DNA of 40,393 bases, taken from assembly GCF_002441885.1 (NCBI RefSeq), contig NZ_JXJT01000021.1, positions 1 through 40,393 on the forward strand. The letters run 5' to 3'. Position numbers and translations under genes: made by a program. Positions within the stretch are counted from its first letter, which is position 1; each line of letters begins with the position of its first letter. Under the pieces are notes generated by a model, which made no database searches, had not been told where the DNA came from, and was given only the letters and a program-made list of their open reading frames with translations. Shown here piece by piece: positions 31,757-40,247 of this stretch. Source of the stretch: Pseudolactococcus chungangensis CAU 28 = DSM 22330 (GTDB taxonomy: Bacteria; Bacillota; Bacilli; Lactobacillales; Streptococcaceae).

Positions 31757-33196
31757 ATGGATAAGTTTTTTAAACTTAAAGAGAGCGGCACAACGGTCAG
31801 TCGCGAGATTATGGCAGGATTGACAACGTTCTTTGCGATGAGCTATATTTTATTTGTCAATCCAGATATGTTATCGAAAACGGGTATGCCCTACCAAGCT
31901 GTTTTCTTAGCGACAATCATTGCCTCTGTTATCGGGACTTTGATTATGGGACTTTTTGCTAATGTTCCTTATGCACAAGCGCCAGGTATGGGGCTAAATG
32001 CTTTCTTTACGTTTACAGTGGTTTTTGGTCTTGGTTATTCTTGGCAAGAAGCGCTTGCGATGGTGTTCATTTGTGGGATTATCAATATTCTAATCACAGT
32101 GACTAAAATTCGTAAAATGATTATCAAAGCCATTCCTGAGAGCATCCAACACGCTATTGGTGGTGGTATAGGGGTATTTATTGCTTATATCGGAATTAAA
32201 AATGCTGGTCTATTGAAATTCACACTTGACCCAGGGACTTATACTGTCGTTGGTAAAGGTGCGGATAAAGGAACGGCTACAATTGAAGGTGCAGCATCTG
32301 CTGTCCCAGCTTTGGTTAACTTTAACCAACCAGCTGTTCTTGTCGCTTTAATTGGTATTGCTATTACAGCGATTTTGGTTGTTAAAAATGTTAAAGGTGC
32401 GATTTTAATTTCAATCGTTGCAACAACTGTTTTGGCAATTTTTGCTGGTGTGGTTGATTTAAGCGCGATTGACTTTAAAGCTAACTCTCTTGGTTCAGCT
32501 TTTAATGAATTAGGTGATACTTTTGGTGCTGCTTTTAGTCATAAAGGCATGGGAACGTTGTTCTCTGATTCTGCTAAAATTCCACAAGTTTTGATGACAA
32601 TTTTGGCTTTCTCGTTGTCTGACACTTTTGATACTATTGGGACATTCATTGGAACAGGTCGACGTTCAGGTATTTTCTCAGAAGAAGATGAAGCGTCTCT
32701 TGAAAATGGTTCTGGTTTCTCATCTAAAATGGATAAAGCCTTGTTTGCAGATGCAACAGCAACTTCTATTGGTGCGATTTTTGGAACCTCAAATACAACG
32801 ACTTATGTTGAATCGGCAGCCGGCATTGGTGCTGGTGGTCGTACTGGTTTGACATCAGTTGTCACAGCAATTTGTTTCATCTTGTCATCAGTTTTACTAC
32901 CATTTATCTCAATCGTGCCGAGTGCAGCAACAGCACCAGTTTTAATTATCGTTGGTGTCATGATGCTTGGCTCATTTAAGGACATCAACTGGACTGATTT
33001 GGAAGAAGCGATTCCTGCTTTCTTTGCGTCAATCTTTATGGGTCTTGCTTACAGCATTTCATATGGTATCGCCGCAGGTTTCATTTTCTTCGCCATTACA
33101 AAAGTTGTAACAGGAAAAGTCAAAGAAGTTAGCCCAATCATCTGGGTGGTCAACTTCTTGTTTATCATTAACTTTATTATCTTGGCAATCATTTAA
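31757..33196 (+). CDS. Hypoxanthine/guanine permease, NCS2 (AzgA/PbuG) family
   Basis: A 479-residue membrane protein with about 12-14 helices that imports purine bases. Family features are the start REIMAGLTTFFAMSYILFVNP, APGMGLNAFFTFTVV, IPESIQHAIGGGIGVFIAYIG, the LSDTFDTIGTFIGTGRRSG segment and GTSNTTTYVESAAGIGAGGR, which carry the substrate-contacting residues. Full length. The exact PurR box upstream supports a purine role. The long leader holds hairpin D. A hairpin with T tract at 33255 ends the transcript. Confidence 0.92.
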   Translation: MDKFFKLKESGTTVSREIMAGLTTFFAMSYILFVNPDMLSKTGMPYQAVFLATIIASVIGTLIMGLFANVPYAQAPGMGLNAFFTFTVVFGLGYSWQEALAMVFICGIINILITVTKIRKMIIKAIPESIQHAIGGGIGVFIAYIGIKNAGLLKFTLDPGTYTVVGKGADKGTATIEGAASAVPALVNFNQPAVLVALIGIAITAILVVKNVKGAILISIVATTVLAIFAGVVDLSAIDFKANSLGSAFNELGDTFGAAFSHKGMGTLFSDSAKIPQVLMTILAFSLSDTFDTIGTFIGTGRRSGIFSEEDEASLENGSGFSSKMDKALFADATATSIGAIFGTSNTTTYVESAAGIGAGGRTGLTSVVTAICFILSSVLLPFISIVPSAATAPVLIIVGVMMLGSFKDINWTDLEEAIPAFFASIFMGLAYSISYGIAAGFIFFAITKVVTGKVKEVSPIIWVVNFLFIINFIILAII

Positions 33197-33254
33197 TATC
33201 CTTTTGGTAGTGCTGAGTATTTCGTTAAGCCATACCAAATTGTGACAAAATCTT

Positions 33255-33286
33255 AAAGCGTTCGTAAACTATTACGACGTTTTTTT
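33255..33286 (+). terminator. Terminator of the purine permease gene
   Basis: AAAGCG plus TCGTAA pairs with TTACGA plus CG and the first T residues (one bulged T), followed by seven T. Confidence 0.7.
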
Positions 33287-33288
33287 GA

Positions 33289-33294
33289 TATAAT
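33289..33294 (+). promoter_or_regulatory. Extended -10 promoter of ispG
   Basis: TGA precedes TATAAT (33289-33294), giving an extended -10; the -35 is weak and overlaps the preceding terminator. Confidence 0.55.
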
Positions 33295-33317
33295 TTAGAA
33301 GGTAACATTTTTAGTTA

Positions 33318-33363
33318 ATACTGTTTCGCTTTAAAATTTAGCATTTTTAAAGCGAAACAGTAT
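33318..33363. repeat. Perfect 19-bp inverted repeat in the ispG leader
   Basis: Arms 33318-33336 and 33345-33363 are perfect inverse complements over 19 bases (core ACTGTTTCGCTTTAAA), with an eight-base loop. It starts about 17 bases after the predicted transcription start and ends 12 bases before the AGG of the ribosome site. No T tract, so not a terminator; an operator or 5' mRNA stabiliser. Confidence 0.85.
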
Positions 33364-33385
33364 AAGAAAGAAAGTAGGTCAGATT

Positions 33386-34522
33386 TTGACTTTAACACAT
33401 AGAAGAAATACCCGTGCTGTCAAAGTTGGTGATGGTCCAAATGCTGTTATCATTGGTGGTCGTAACAAAGTGATTTTGCAATCCATGTGTACGACTAAGA
33501 CACAGGATGTCGCAGCGACGGTTGAGCAAATCAATCAGCTTGAAGAAGCGGGCTGTCAATTAGTACGTGTTGCTGTGCCTGATATGGCAGCAGCGATTGC
33601 GATTAAAGAGATTAAAGCTCAGATTAATATTCCTTTAGTGGCAGATATTCACTTTGACTATCGTTTAGCTTTGCAGGCGATCGAGTCAGGTGTTGATAAA
33701 ATTCGGATTAATCCTGGGAATATTGGTCGTAAAGACCGTGTGGCTAAAGTCGTAGAGGCTTGTAAAGCACATCATATCCCGATTCGTATTGGGGTAAATG
33801 CAGGCTCACTTGAAAAGAAATTTTTGCAAAAATATGGTTATCCAACTGCCCAAGGGATGTTGGAATCAGCAATTGAGCACGTTGAAATCTTAGAAGAATT
33901 AGATTTCCATGATATCATCATTTCGATGAAAGCATCTAATGTTGAATTGGCACTTGAAGCTTATAAATTAGCTGCTGAACGCTTTGATTATCCTCTTCAT
34001 TTAGGGATTACAGAGGCAGGGCCTTTGTTCTCTGGTTCTGTTAAATCAGCTGCTGGTATGGGTGCGCTTTTATCACTTGGTATTGGTGATACTATGCGGA
34101 TTTCTTTATCAGCTGACCCACGTGAGGAAATTAAGGTTGGTCGTGAAGTGATTAAATCATTTGGTTTGATTGATAATGCGGCAACACTTGTTTCTTGTCC
34201 AACTTGTGGTCGGATTGAAATTGATTTAATCCCAATCGCACAAGAACTTGAAGCATATATTGGCAATATTAAAGCACCTATCACCGTAGCAATTCTTGGC
34301 TGTGGTGTTAATGGTCCTGGTGAAGCGCGTGAAGCTGATATTGGTCTTGCGGGCGGTGCAGGTAAAGGCATGCTTTTTAAAAAAGGTAAAATCATCAAGA
34401 CAGTGGACGAAGCTGTCATGTTAGAAGAATTTAAAGCTGAAATTGATGCCATGTACAAACATTACCAAGAAACGGGTAAACTACATGACGATGAAACAAT
34501 TGACGCTTCGGAAAATAATTAA
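33386..34522 (+). CDS. ispG: 4-hydroxy-3-methylbut-2-en-1-yl diphosphate synthase (flavodoxin)
   Basis: Iron-sulfur enzyme of the non-mevalonate (MEP) isoprenoid pathway that converts MEcPP to HMBPP. The 378-residue protein has the N-terminal TIM barrel ([44 protein letters not shown]) and the C-terminal cluster domain with the three ligand cysteines in SCPTCGR and [11 protein letters not shown] plus the nearby Glu. The start is TTG at 33386, supported by AGG seven bases upstream and by the conserved RNTRAVKVG beginning. It stands alone. The MEP pathway is unusual for the Streptococcaceae, which mostly use mevalonate. Confidence 0.93.
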   Translation: MTLTHRRNTRAVKVGDGPNAVIIGGRNKVILQSMCTTKTQDVAATVEQINQLEEAGCQLVRVAVPDMAAAIAIKEIKAQINIPLVADIHFDYRLALQAIESGVDKIRINPGNIGRKDRVAKVVEACKAHHIPIRIGVNAGSLEKKFLQKYGYPTAQGMLESAIEHVEILEELDFHDIIISMKASNVELALEAYKLAAERFDYPLHLGITEAGPLFSGSVKSAAGMGALLSLGIGDTMRISLSADPREEIKVGREVIKSFGLIDNAATLVSCPTCGRIEIDLIPIAQELEAYIGNIKAPITVAILGCGVNGPGEAREADIGLAGGAGKGMLFKKGKIIKTVDEAVMLEEFKAEIDAMYKHYQETGKLHDDETIDASENN

Positions 34523-34554
34523 AGAAAAATCCTGAGTTATTAAAAGTGAACAGT

Positions 34555-34588
34555 AAATTAGGCAGTCAATTTGATTGCCTAATTTTTT
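34555..34588 (+). terminator. Terminator of ispG
   Basis: AAATTAGGCAGTC pairs with GATTGCCTAATTT (one G-T pair), followed by T residues. Confidence 0.88.
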
Positions 34589-34628
34589 CATCTTGTTTTC
34601 GGAAACGTATCAAGTCATAAAATAAGTA

Positions 34629-34705
34629 AAAACCGAACAATCGTACTGTATTGTCTCTTAAATCGAAGATTTTTACTGTATTTTGCTTAACAATAAGTGT
34701 AAAAT
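34629..34705 (+). promoter_or_regulatory. PurR box and promoter of purF
   Basis: AAAACCGAACAAT (34629-34641) fits the PurBox exactly. A -10-like TAAAAT is at 34700-34705 with only a weak -35, as usual for PurR-activated promoters. The box centre lies about 77 bases before the predicted start. Confidence 0.75.
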
Positions 34706-34806
34706 AAAGGTCATGAGATGTTTCTAAAGTCGCGTTATAGCAATTATGCTCAAATCAGTATAACAGACATATAGAAACCACAGAAAAATTTAAAGAATGG
34801 TGCAAA

Positions 34807-36234
34807 ATGACTTACGAAGTAAAATCACTTAACGAAGAATGTGGTCTATTTGGTGTTTGGGGGCATCCTGAAGCTGCCAGGCTAACTTATTTTGGCTTGC
34901 ATGCTTTACAACATCGAGGCCAGGAAGGCGCAGGCATCATCTCAAATGATAAAGGAAAACTCAAAGGACATCGAGACCTTGGCCTCTTATCAGAAGTTTT
35001 TAGAGATGAAAAGCATCTTGAGAAATTGACAGGCCATGCGGCAATCGGTCATGTCCGCTATGCAACTGCAGGTTCAGCGTCAATTGATAATGTGCAACCA
35101 TTTTTATTCAATTTTTACGATGCTCAACTCGGACTTTGTCATAATGGTAATTTGACTAATACGCGAACATTAAAACGTGAGTTAGAATCTAAAGGTGCGA
35201 TTTTCCACAGTAACTCAGATACGGAAATTCTCATGCATTTAATTCGTCGTGGTTTTTCGACTAACCTCATGGATAATGTTAAATCTGCGCTTAACACGGT
35301 TAAAGGTGGCTTTGCCTACCTTTTAATGACAGATGATAAAATTATCGCAGCACTTGACCCTAACGGGTTCAGACCACTGTCAATTGGTCAGCTGACGAAT
35401 GGTGCCTACGTCATTGCCAGTGAAACTTGTGCTTTAGATGTCGTTGGTGCCACTTTTGTTCAGGATGTCTTGCCAGGACAAGTCGTAACTATTGATGATA
35501 AAGGTGTGCATATTGATACCTATACGACCCATGTTGACATGAAAATTTGTAGCATGGAGTTTATCTATTTTGCGCGTCCGGATAGTAATATCAATGGTGT
35601 CAATATCCATACAGCCAGAAAAAATATGGGGCGTCTTTTAGCCAAAGAAAATCCACATATTGAAGCAGATATTGTGGTTGGTGTGCCTAATTCATCGCTT
35701 TCTGCAGCCTCAGGTTTTGCAGAGGAGTCAGGATTACCTTACGAGATGGGCTTGGTCAAAAACCAATACATCCAACGCACCTTCATTCAACCCACACAGG
35801 AATTACGTGAGCAAGGCGTTCGGATGAAACTTTCAGGCGTTCGCAGTGTTGTTGCTGGCAAGCGCGTTGTCATGGTAGACGACTCTATCGTGCGTGGTAC
35901 AACTTCAAAACGAATCGTTAAGCTCCTTAAAGAAGCAGGCGCAGCAGAAGTCCATGTCGTCATTGCAAGTCCGCCCCTTGCTTATCCATGTTTCTACGGT
36001 ATTGATATTCAAACTCGTCAGGAACTAATCGCAGCTAATCACACCGTACCAGAAATCAATGAAATCATCGGTTCAGATAGCCTCCATTTCTTGTCAATAG
36101 ACGGTTTGAAAGAAGCTATTGGTCTAGGTGACCAAATCTGCACCTCTTATTTCGACGGCATCTATCCAACCCCACTCTATGATTACGAACACGATTATAA
36201 CCTCGGGTTGAAAGAAAAAGTATCTTTTTATTAA
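34807..36234 (+). CDS. purF: Amidophosphoribosyltransferase
   Basis: Catalyses the first committed step of purine synthesis, transferring the amide N of glutamine to PRPP. The 475-residue protein has an 11-residue propeptide, then the nucleophile Cys12 (EECGLFGVWGH) of the Ntn glutaminase domain, and the PRPP-binding motif VVMVDDSIVRGTTS in the C-terminal half. Relative to the B. subtilis enzyme, the iron-sulfur cysteines in KICSMEF and YPCFYGID are kept but the CxxC near the end reads CTSY, so one ligand is missing. Controlled by the PurR box upstream; monocistronic here. Confidence 0.95.
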   Translation: MTYEVKSLNEECGLFGVWGHPEAARLTYFGLHALQHRGQEGAGIISNDKGKLKGHRDLGLLSEVFRDEKHLEKLTGHAAIGHVRYATAGSASIDNVQPFLFNFYDAQLGLCHNGNLTNTRTLKRELESKGAIFHSNSDTEILMHLIRRGFSTNLMDNVKSALNTVKGGFAYLLMTDDKIIAALDPNGFRPLSIGQLTNGAYVIASETCALDVVGATFVQDVLPGQVVTIDDKGVHIDTYTTHVDMKICSMEFIYFARPDSNINGVNIHTARKNMGRLLAKENPHIEADIVVGVPNSSLSAASGFAEESGLPYEMGLVKNQYIQRTFIQPTQELREQGVRMKLSGVRSVVAGKRVVMVDDSIVRGTTSKRIVKLLKEAGAAEVHVVIASPPLAYPCFYGIDIQTRQELIAANHTVPEINEIIGSDSLHFLSIDGLKEAIGLGDQICTSYFDGIYPTPLYDYEHDYNLGLKEKVSFY

Positions 36235-36240
36235 TTTAGG

Positions 36241-36276
36241 AAATGTAGTTTGAGCTCCTGTTCAGACTACATTTTT
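36241..36276 (+). terminator. Terminator of purF
   Basis: AAATGTAGTTTGA pairs with TCAGACTACATTT (one G-T pair), followed by T residues. Confidence 0.88.
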
Positions 36277-36347
36277 AATCGTTAGAGATTTCCAGATTCA
36301 GAAATCCTATCACTGCGTGCAATGCTACCAACTTGTGAAAAGGGATA

Positions 36348-36356
36348 TGCTATAAT
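36348..36356 (+). promoter_or_regulatory. Extended -10 promoter placed at the start codon
   Basis: TGCTATAAT, with TATAAT at 36351-36356, lies only six bases before the ATG at 36362. Transcription would begin at or next to the start codon. Confidence 0.55.
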
Positions 36357-36361
36357 AAATT

Positions 36362-37348
36362 ATGAAGATTTTACCGAAAGATTTTAAGATAGGTTCTCGG
36401 ACGGTCAAGACAGTCATTGCGGCTAGTTTGGCCATTATCATTGCAAACGCCTTACATTTGGAGTACGCCACAGCAGCAGGTGTCATTGCGATATTAAGTG
36501 TTGGTAATACTAAAAAGTCAACTTATCAAAGTGGTAAAAATCGCTTGCTTAATTTTTTAGTTGCCATGATGATATCTGTTATCTTGTTCTCAATTTTAGG
36601 ACACCATGTCTTGGTATTTGGCCTTTTTCTATTGATTTTTATCCCTTATTCCGCTGCTTGTGGGATGTCAGAGGGTATCGCACCCAATGCCGTCCTAGTG
36701 ACACATCTCTTGATAGCTAGCCAAATCACACCTCAGCTTTTGCTGAATGAATTTCTGCTTAATTTTATCGCTATATCCTTAGCTTTTATCGTTAATCTCA
36801 GAATGCCAAATTTTCAGGAAGAATTATCAGAACGAGAAAAGCGAGTGGAGCATCATTTTCGAGATTTATTTAAGCGCTTGAGTTTTATTATGAATAAACA
36901 ATCTGAGCAAGCGCATTTTTTACATAAGGTAGAAGATTTAGAGCAGTATATTTCTGGAAGTTTAGCTTTGTCAAGGACACATATGGATAATCGATTTGGC
37001 GATGGTGATGCAGGAGCGAGTTATGACTACTTTGCCATGCGTGCCACACAAGTTGAAATTTTCCATGAAATTGCTGAGATATTACTTCAAATTGAAGTCA
37101 CTGTTCAAAAAGACCAGTTGATAGGCTTGAACCAACTTTTTAAGGCGATTGGCAAAAGTTATGCCAAAGATAACGACGCAAAAGCGTTGATGCAACAAGT
37201 AAAAGAGACACTAGATATCTATCGAACGAGTGACCTACCCAAAACCCGAGAAGAGTTTGAGGCGCGTGCAAGACTTTTTCAGATTTTACAACTAATTCAG
37301 ACCTTCATTCAAATTAAACGAGACTATGTACTAGAAAGTGAAACTTGA
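36362..37348 (+). CDS. Aromatic acid exporter family (FUSC-like) membrane protein
   Basis: A 328-residue protein with four or five N-terminal helices (to ~residue 150) and a helical cytoplasmic C-terminal half, the layout of the aromatic acid exporter ArAE_1 family. The conserved start GSRTVKTVIAASLAIIIA, then AAGVIAILSVGNTKKSTY and the GKNRLLNFLVA segment are visible. Substrate unknown. No ribosome site is at normal distance (AAAAGGGA ends 17 bases upstream), consistent with a leaderless transcript from the extended -10 just before the ATG. The EamA transporter follows after 6 bases in the same operon. Confidence 0.82.
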   Translation: MKILPKDFKIGSRTVKTVIAASLAIIIANALHLEYATAAGVIAILSVGNTKKSTYQSGKNRLLNFLVAMMISVILFSILGHHVLVFGLFLLIFIPYSAACGMSEGIAPNAVLVTHLLIASQITPQLLLNEFLLNFIAISLAFIVNLRMPNFQEELSEREKRVEHHFRDLFKRLSFIMNKQSEQAHFLHKVEDLEQYISGSLALSRTHMDNRFGDGDAGASYDYFAMRATQVEIFHEIAEILLQIEVTVQKDQLIGLNQLFKAIGKSYAKDNDAKALMQQVKETLDIYRTSDLPKTREEFEARARLFQILQLIQTFIQIKRDYVLESET

Positions 37349-37354
37349 GGTGCC

Positions 37355-38263
37355 ATGACTAAAAAACAAATCGAATCTTGTCTACTACTGATGCTAACAG
37401 CTTTTATTTGGGGCATTGCCTTTGTTGCTCAAAAAGTCGGTACGACCGATGTCGGACCACTGACTTTTAGTGCCAGTCGCTATTTTTTAGGAGGATTAGC
37501 TGTCTTACCTTGTGCTTATTTTTTTGCAGATAAAAACATGACCAAGGCCAAGCTCAAAACCTCTTTACTAGCGGGTAGTTTTCGTGGTGTTTTTCTGTTT
37601 ATCGCCAGTTTCCTCCAACAAATCGGCATTCAATATACGACAGTTGGTAAGGCTGGTTTTATCACAACACTTTATATCATCATCATTCCTTTGATCGGAT
37701 TAGCTTTCAAGAAAAAAGTCAGCCTGCGCATTTGGGTGAGTGTTGCCATTGCACTTCTAGGGATGTATCTGCTTTGTCTGGCAGGTGGTAGCTTTAATGT
37801 ACAAACAGGAGATTTCTATATCTTCTTTTGTGCCATCGGCTTTGCCTGCCAAATCCTTTTTATAGACTATTATTTACCAAAAGTCGAGCCGATTTACTTC
37901 GCCATGACCCAGTTTTTCGTCGCAGCACTCATCTCACTTGCTTTGCTACCATTTTTTGAGCCACTTGAGTTGTCGGGAATCATCTCAGCCAGAGTTTCAA
38001 TTTTATATGCCGGTCTGATTTCAGCAGGCATCGGCTACACCCTACAAATCATCGCTCAAAAGCACGTTAAACCCGTCGTGGCATCCATGATTATGAGCCT
38101 AGAGGCTGTCTTTTCACTCTTCGCAGGCTTTATCATCCTCGGAGACCGCCTGTCTAGCCGCGAACTCATTGGTTGTGCCCTCGTCTTTAGCGCCATTATC
38201 TTAGCCCAATTACCGACCAAGTCGGCCAATGCCAAGGCAGATATCATGCCAGAAATACTTTAA
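37355..38263 (+). CDS. EamA-family (DMT) transporter
   Basis: A 302-residue drug/metabolite transporter with ten hydrophobic helices in two EamA repeats. The first repeat starts LLMLTAFIWGIAFVAQKVG and includes FSASRYFLGGLAVLP; the second includes YAGLISAGIGYTLQIIAQKH and ASMIMSLEAVFSLFAGFIILGD, the typical second-repeat end. Such proteins export amino acids, metabolites or toxic compounds; the substrate cannot be told. GAGGTG ribosome site, six bases after the exporter-family gene. Confidence 0.9.
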   Translation: MTKKQIESCLLLMLTAFIWGIAFVAQKVGTTDVGPLTFSASRYFLGGLAVLPCAYFFADKNMTKAKLKTSLLAGSFRGVFLFIASFLQQIGIQYTTVGKAGFITTLYIIIIPLIGLAFKKKVSLRIWVSVAIALLGMYLLCLAGGSFNVQTGDFYIFFCAIGFACQILFIDYYLPKVEPIYFAMTQFFVAALISLALLPFFEPLELSGIISARVSILYAGLISAGIGYTLQIIAQKHVKPVVASMIMSLEAVFSLFAGFIILGDRLSSRELIGCALVFSAIILAQLPTKSANAKADIMPEIL

Positions 38264-38276
38264 AATCAAGACAAGA

Positions 38277-38328
38277 AAAAATCCTCTATCTCAATTACTG
38301 CGACAGTAGACTGAGATAGGGGATTTTT
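38277..38328. terminator. Bidirectional terminator between EamA and queA
   Basis: A 17-bp stem (AAAAATCC TCTATCTCA type; one G-T pair) with an inner TACTG-CGA-CAGTA hairpin, flanked by A and T tracts so that it works in both directions. Confidence 0.92.
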
Positions 38329-38349
38329 ATCATAGGTGTCAAAACTGCC

Positions 38350-39381
38350 TTATTTGACAAACATAGCGTCACCAAAGCTAAAGAAGCGGTAATGTTCATC
38401 AATGGCGTGTTGATAAGCGTCTAAGACAAATTCACGACCAGCAAAAGCAGAAACAAGCATGACTAAGGTAGACTTAGGCAAGTGGAAGTTGGTTGAAAAA
38501 GCATCAACGACTTGGAATTTGTAGCCTGGCTTAATGAAAATATTCGTCCAGTCGCTATCGTCTTGGACTTTGCCACCAAATTTTTGGGCAACGGATTCAA
38601 GTGTTCGAATTGATGTCGTCCCAACGGCAATCACACGTTTACCCGCAGCTTTTGTGGTATTGATAACATCAGCAGTCTCTTCAGGTAGGACATAAAACTC
38701 ACTATGCATATCATGTTCTTCGATGTTGTCAACACTGACAGGACGGAAAGTACCGAGACCAACATGCAAGGTCACCCAAGCGATGTTCACACCTTTTGCT
38801 TTAATCTGAGCCAAAAGGTCATCCGTGAAATGAAGGCCAGCAGTTGGTGCAGCTGCTGAACCATTTTCTTTAGCATAAACAGTCTGGTAGCGACCTTGAT
38901 CCTTGAGTTTTTCATGGATATAAGGTGGCAGCGGCATTTCACCTAGACTTTCGAGGACTTCTAAGAAAATGCCATCGTAGTTAAACGTGACGATGCGACC
39001 ACCGTGGTCTAGGCTATCATCAATAACTGTCGCTGTCAATCGACCATCACCAAATGAAATCACAGTCCCATTTTTCAGTTTTTTAGCTGGTTTGGCGAGT
39101 ACTTCCCAAGTATCGGCTACTGTATTTTTCAAGAGGAGGAGTTCGATATGACCGCCTGTGTCGGCTTTTTGGCCATGAAGGCGGGCGGGTAGCACACGTG
39201 TATTATTGAGCACCAGTGTATCACCAGTCTCTAGTTCATCAATGATGTCATAAAAGTGTTTATCTGTCATCGTTTGCGCCGTCTTATCAATGACGAGCAA
39301 GCGACTTTCAGAGCGTTTTTCAAGCGGTGTTTGGGCAATCAGTTCTTCGGGTAAGTCAAAATTAAAATCTTCTATATTCAT
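38350..39381 (-). CDS. queA: tRNA preQ1(34) S-adenosylmethionine ribosyltransferase-isomerase
   Basis: Transfers and isomerises the ribosyl group of SAM onto preQ1 in tRNA position 34, making epoxyqueuosine. The 343-residue protein is full length and has the family start [23 protein letters not shown], split here as [10 protein letters not shown] and RSESRLLV, then [38 protein letters not shown] and [18 protein letters not shown]. It is monocistronic on the reverse strand and diverges from nagB; no strong reverse promoter element was pinned down in the shared 107-base gap. Confidence 0.96.
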   Translation of the reverse strand: MNIEDFNFDLPEELIAQTPLEKRSESRLLVIDKTAQTMTDKHFYDIIDELETGDTLVLNNTRVLPARLHGQKADTGGHIELLLLKNTVADTWEVLAKPAKKLKNGTVISFGDGRLTATVIDDSLDHGGRIVTFNYDGIFLEVLESLGEMPLPPYIHEKLKDQGRYQTVYAKENGSAAAPTAGLHFTDDLLAQIKAKGVNIAWVTLHVGLGTFRPVSVDNIEEHDMHSEFYVLPEETADVINTTKAAGKRVIAVGTTSIRTLESVAQKFGGKVQDDSDWTNIFIKPGYKFQVVDAFSTNFHLPKSTLVMLVSAFAGREFVLDAYQHAIDEHYRFFSFGDAMFVK

Positions 39382-39415
39382 AAAATAAATTATATCACTT
39401 TTAAGATGTAAATGC

Positions 39416-39458
39416 TTGACAAATTAACCCAATAGCGTTATAATTGGTCTATACCAAT
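39416..39458 (+). promoter_or_regulatory. Consensus promoter and NagR-type operator of nagB
   Basis: TTGACA (39416-39421), 17 bases, TATAAT (39439-39444): both boxes match consensus. ATTGGTCTATACCAAT (39443-39458) is a palindrome of the GntR/NagR (dre) type overlapping the -10 and start point, so GlcNAc-6-phosphate or GlcN-6-phosphate-responsive repression is likely. Confidence 0.85.
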
Positions 39459-39488
39459 AATTGAATTGCTTGACATAAAGGAGAGACC

Positions 39489-40193
39489 ATGAAAATCATT
39501 AAAGTTAAAAATCAACTCGAAGGGGCTAAAGTCGGCCTTGACATCTTGAAATCACAAATCGCAGCTGGCGCAAAAACATTTGGCTTGGCAACAGGCTCAA
39601 CACCCGTTGAATTCTACAACCAAATCATCAACAGCGACATTGATTTTTCCGATAAAACTTCTATTAACCTTGATGAGTATGTTGGCCTTGACGGTTCTGA
39701 TGAACAATCTTACCGTTACTTTATGAGCCAACATTTATTCAATGAAAAACCATTTAAAGAAAACTTCTTACCTGATGGCAAAGCAGCAGATTTAGAAGCT
39801 GAAACAAAACACTATGATGCGATTATTGATGCACATCCAATTGATTTCCAAATTTTGGGTATCGGTCACAATGGTCATATCGGTTTCAACGAACCTGGTA
39901 CACCATTTGATATAACAACACATGTTGTAGACTTGACAGAAAGCACAATCAAAGCTAACGCGCGGTATTTCGAATGTGAAGCTGATGTGCCTAAAAAAGC
40001 AGTCTCTATGGGAATTGCAAGCATCATGAAATCTAAAACAATCGTCCTCATGGCTTGGGGTGAAGGTAAATCTGAGGCCATTAAAGCAATGGTTGAGGGT
40101 GAAATTACTGAAAGTATGCCGGCGTCAATCCTTCAAAAACATGATGATGTTATCGTGATTGTGGACGAAGCAGCTGCTAAATTGTTGAAATAA
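39489..40193 (+). CDS. nagB: Glucosamine-6-phosphate deaminase
   Basis: Converts glucosamine-6-phosphate to fructose-6-phosphate and ammonia, opening amino sugars to glycolysis and opposing GlmS. The 234-residue protein is of the short Gram-positive form (about 30 residues shorter than the E. coli allosteric enzyme). Motifs are [12 protein letters not shown], the catalytic LDEYVGLD (~residue 60), and [18 protein letters not shown] (~125) with the active-site His and Glu. AAGGAGAG ribosome site; strong promoter with NagR-type operator; monocistronic with a terminator. Confidence 0.96.
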   Translation: MKIIKVKNQLEGAKVGLDILKSQIAAGAKTFGLATGSTPVEFYNQIINSDIDFSDKTSINLDEYVGLDGSDEQSYRYFMSQHLFNEKPFKENFLPDGKAADLEAETKHYDAIIDAHPIDFQILGIGHNGHIGFNEPGTPFDITTHVVDLTESTIKANARYFECEADVPKKAVSMGIASIMKSKTIVLMAWGEGKSEAIKAMVEGEITESMPASILQKHDDVIVIVDEAAAKLLK

Positions 40194-40207
40194 AACTTAA
40201 AACACTG

Positions 40208-40247
40208 AAAAAGTACTGCTATATTGCTTATAGTAGTGCTTTTTTTT
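40208..40247 (+). terminator. Terminator of nagB
   Basis: AAAAAGTACTGCTATA pairs with TATAGTAGTGCTTTTT (two G-T pairs), followed by a T tract. Confidence 0.92.

Noticed and set aside
33997-34458. 153-residue reverse ORF inside ispG
   Set aside because: Antisense shadow of a conserved coding region; Ser/Pro-rich product without a ribosome site.
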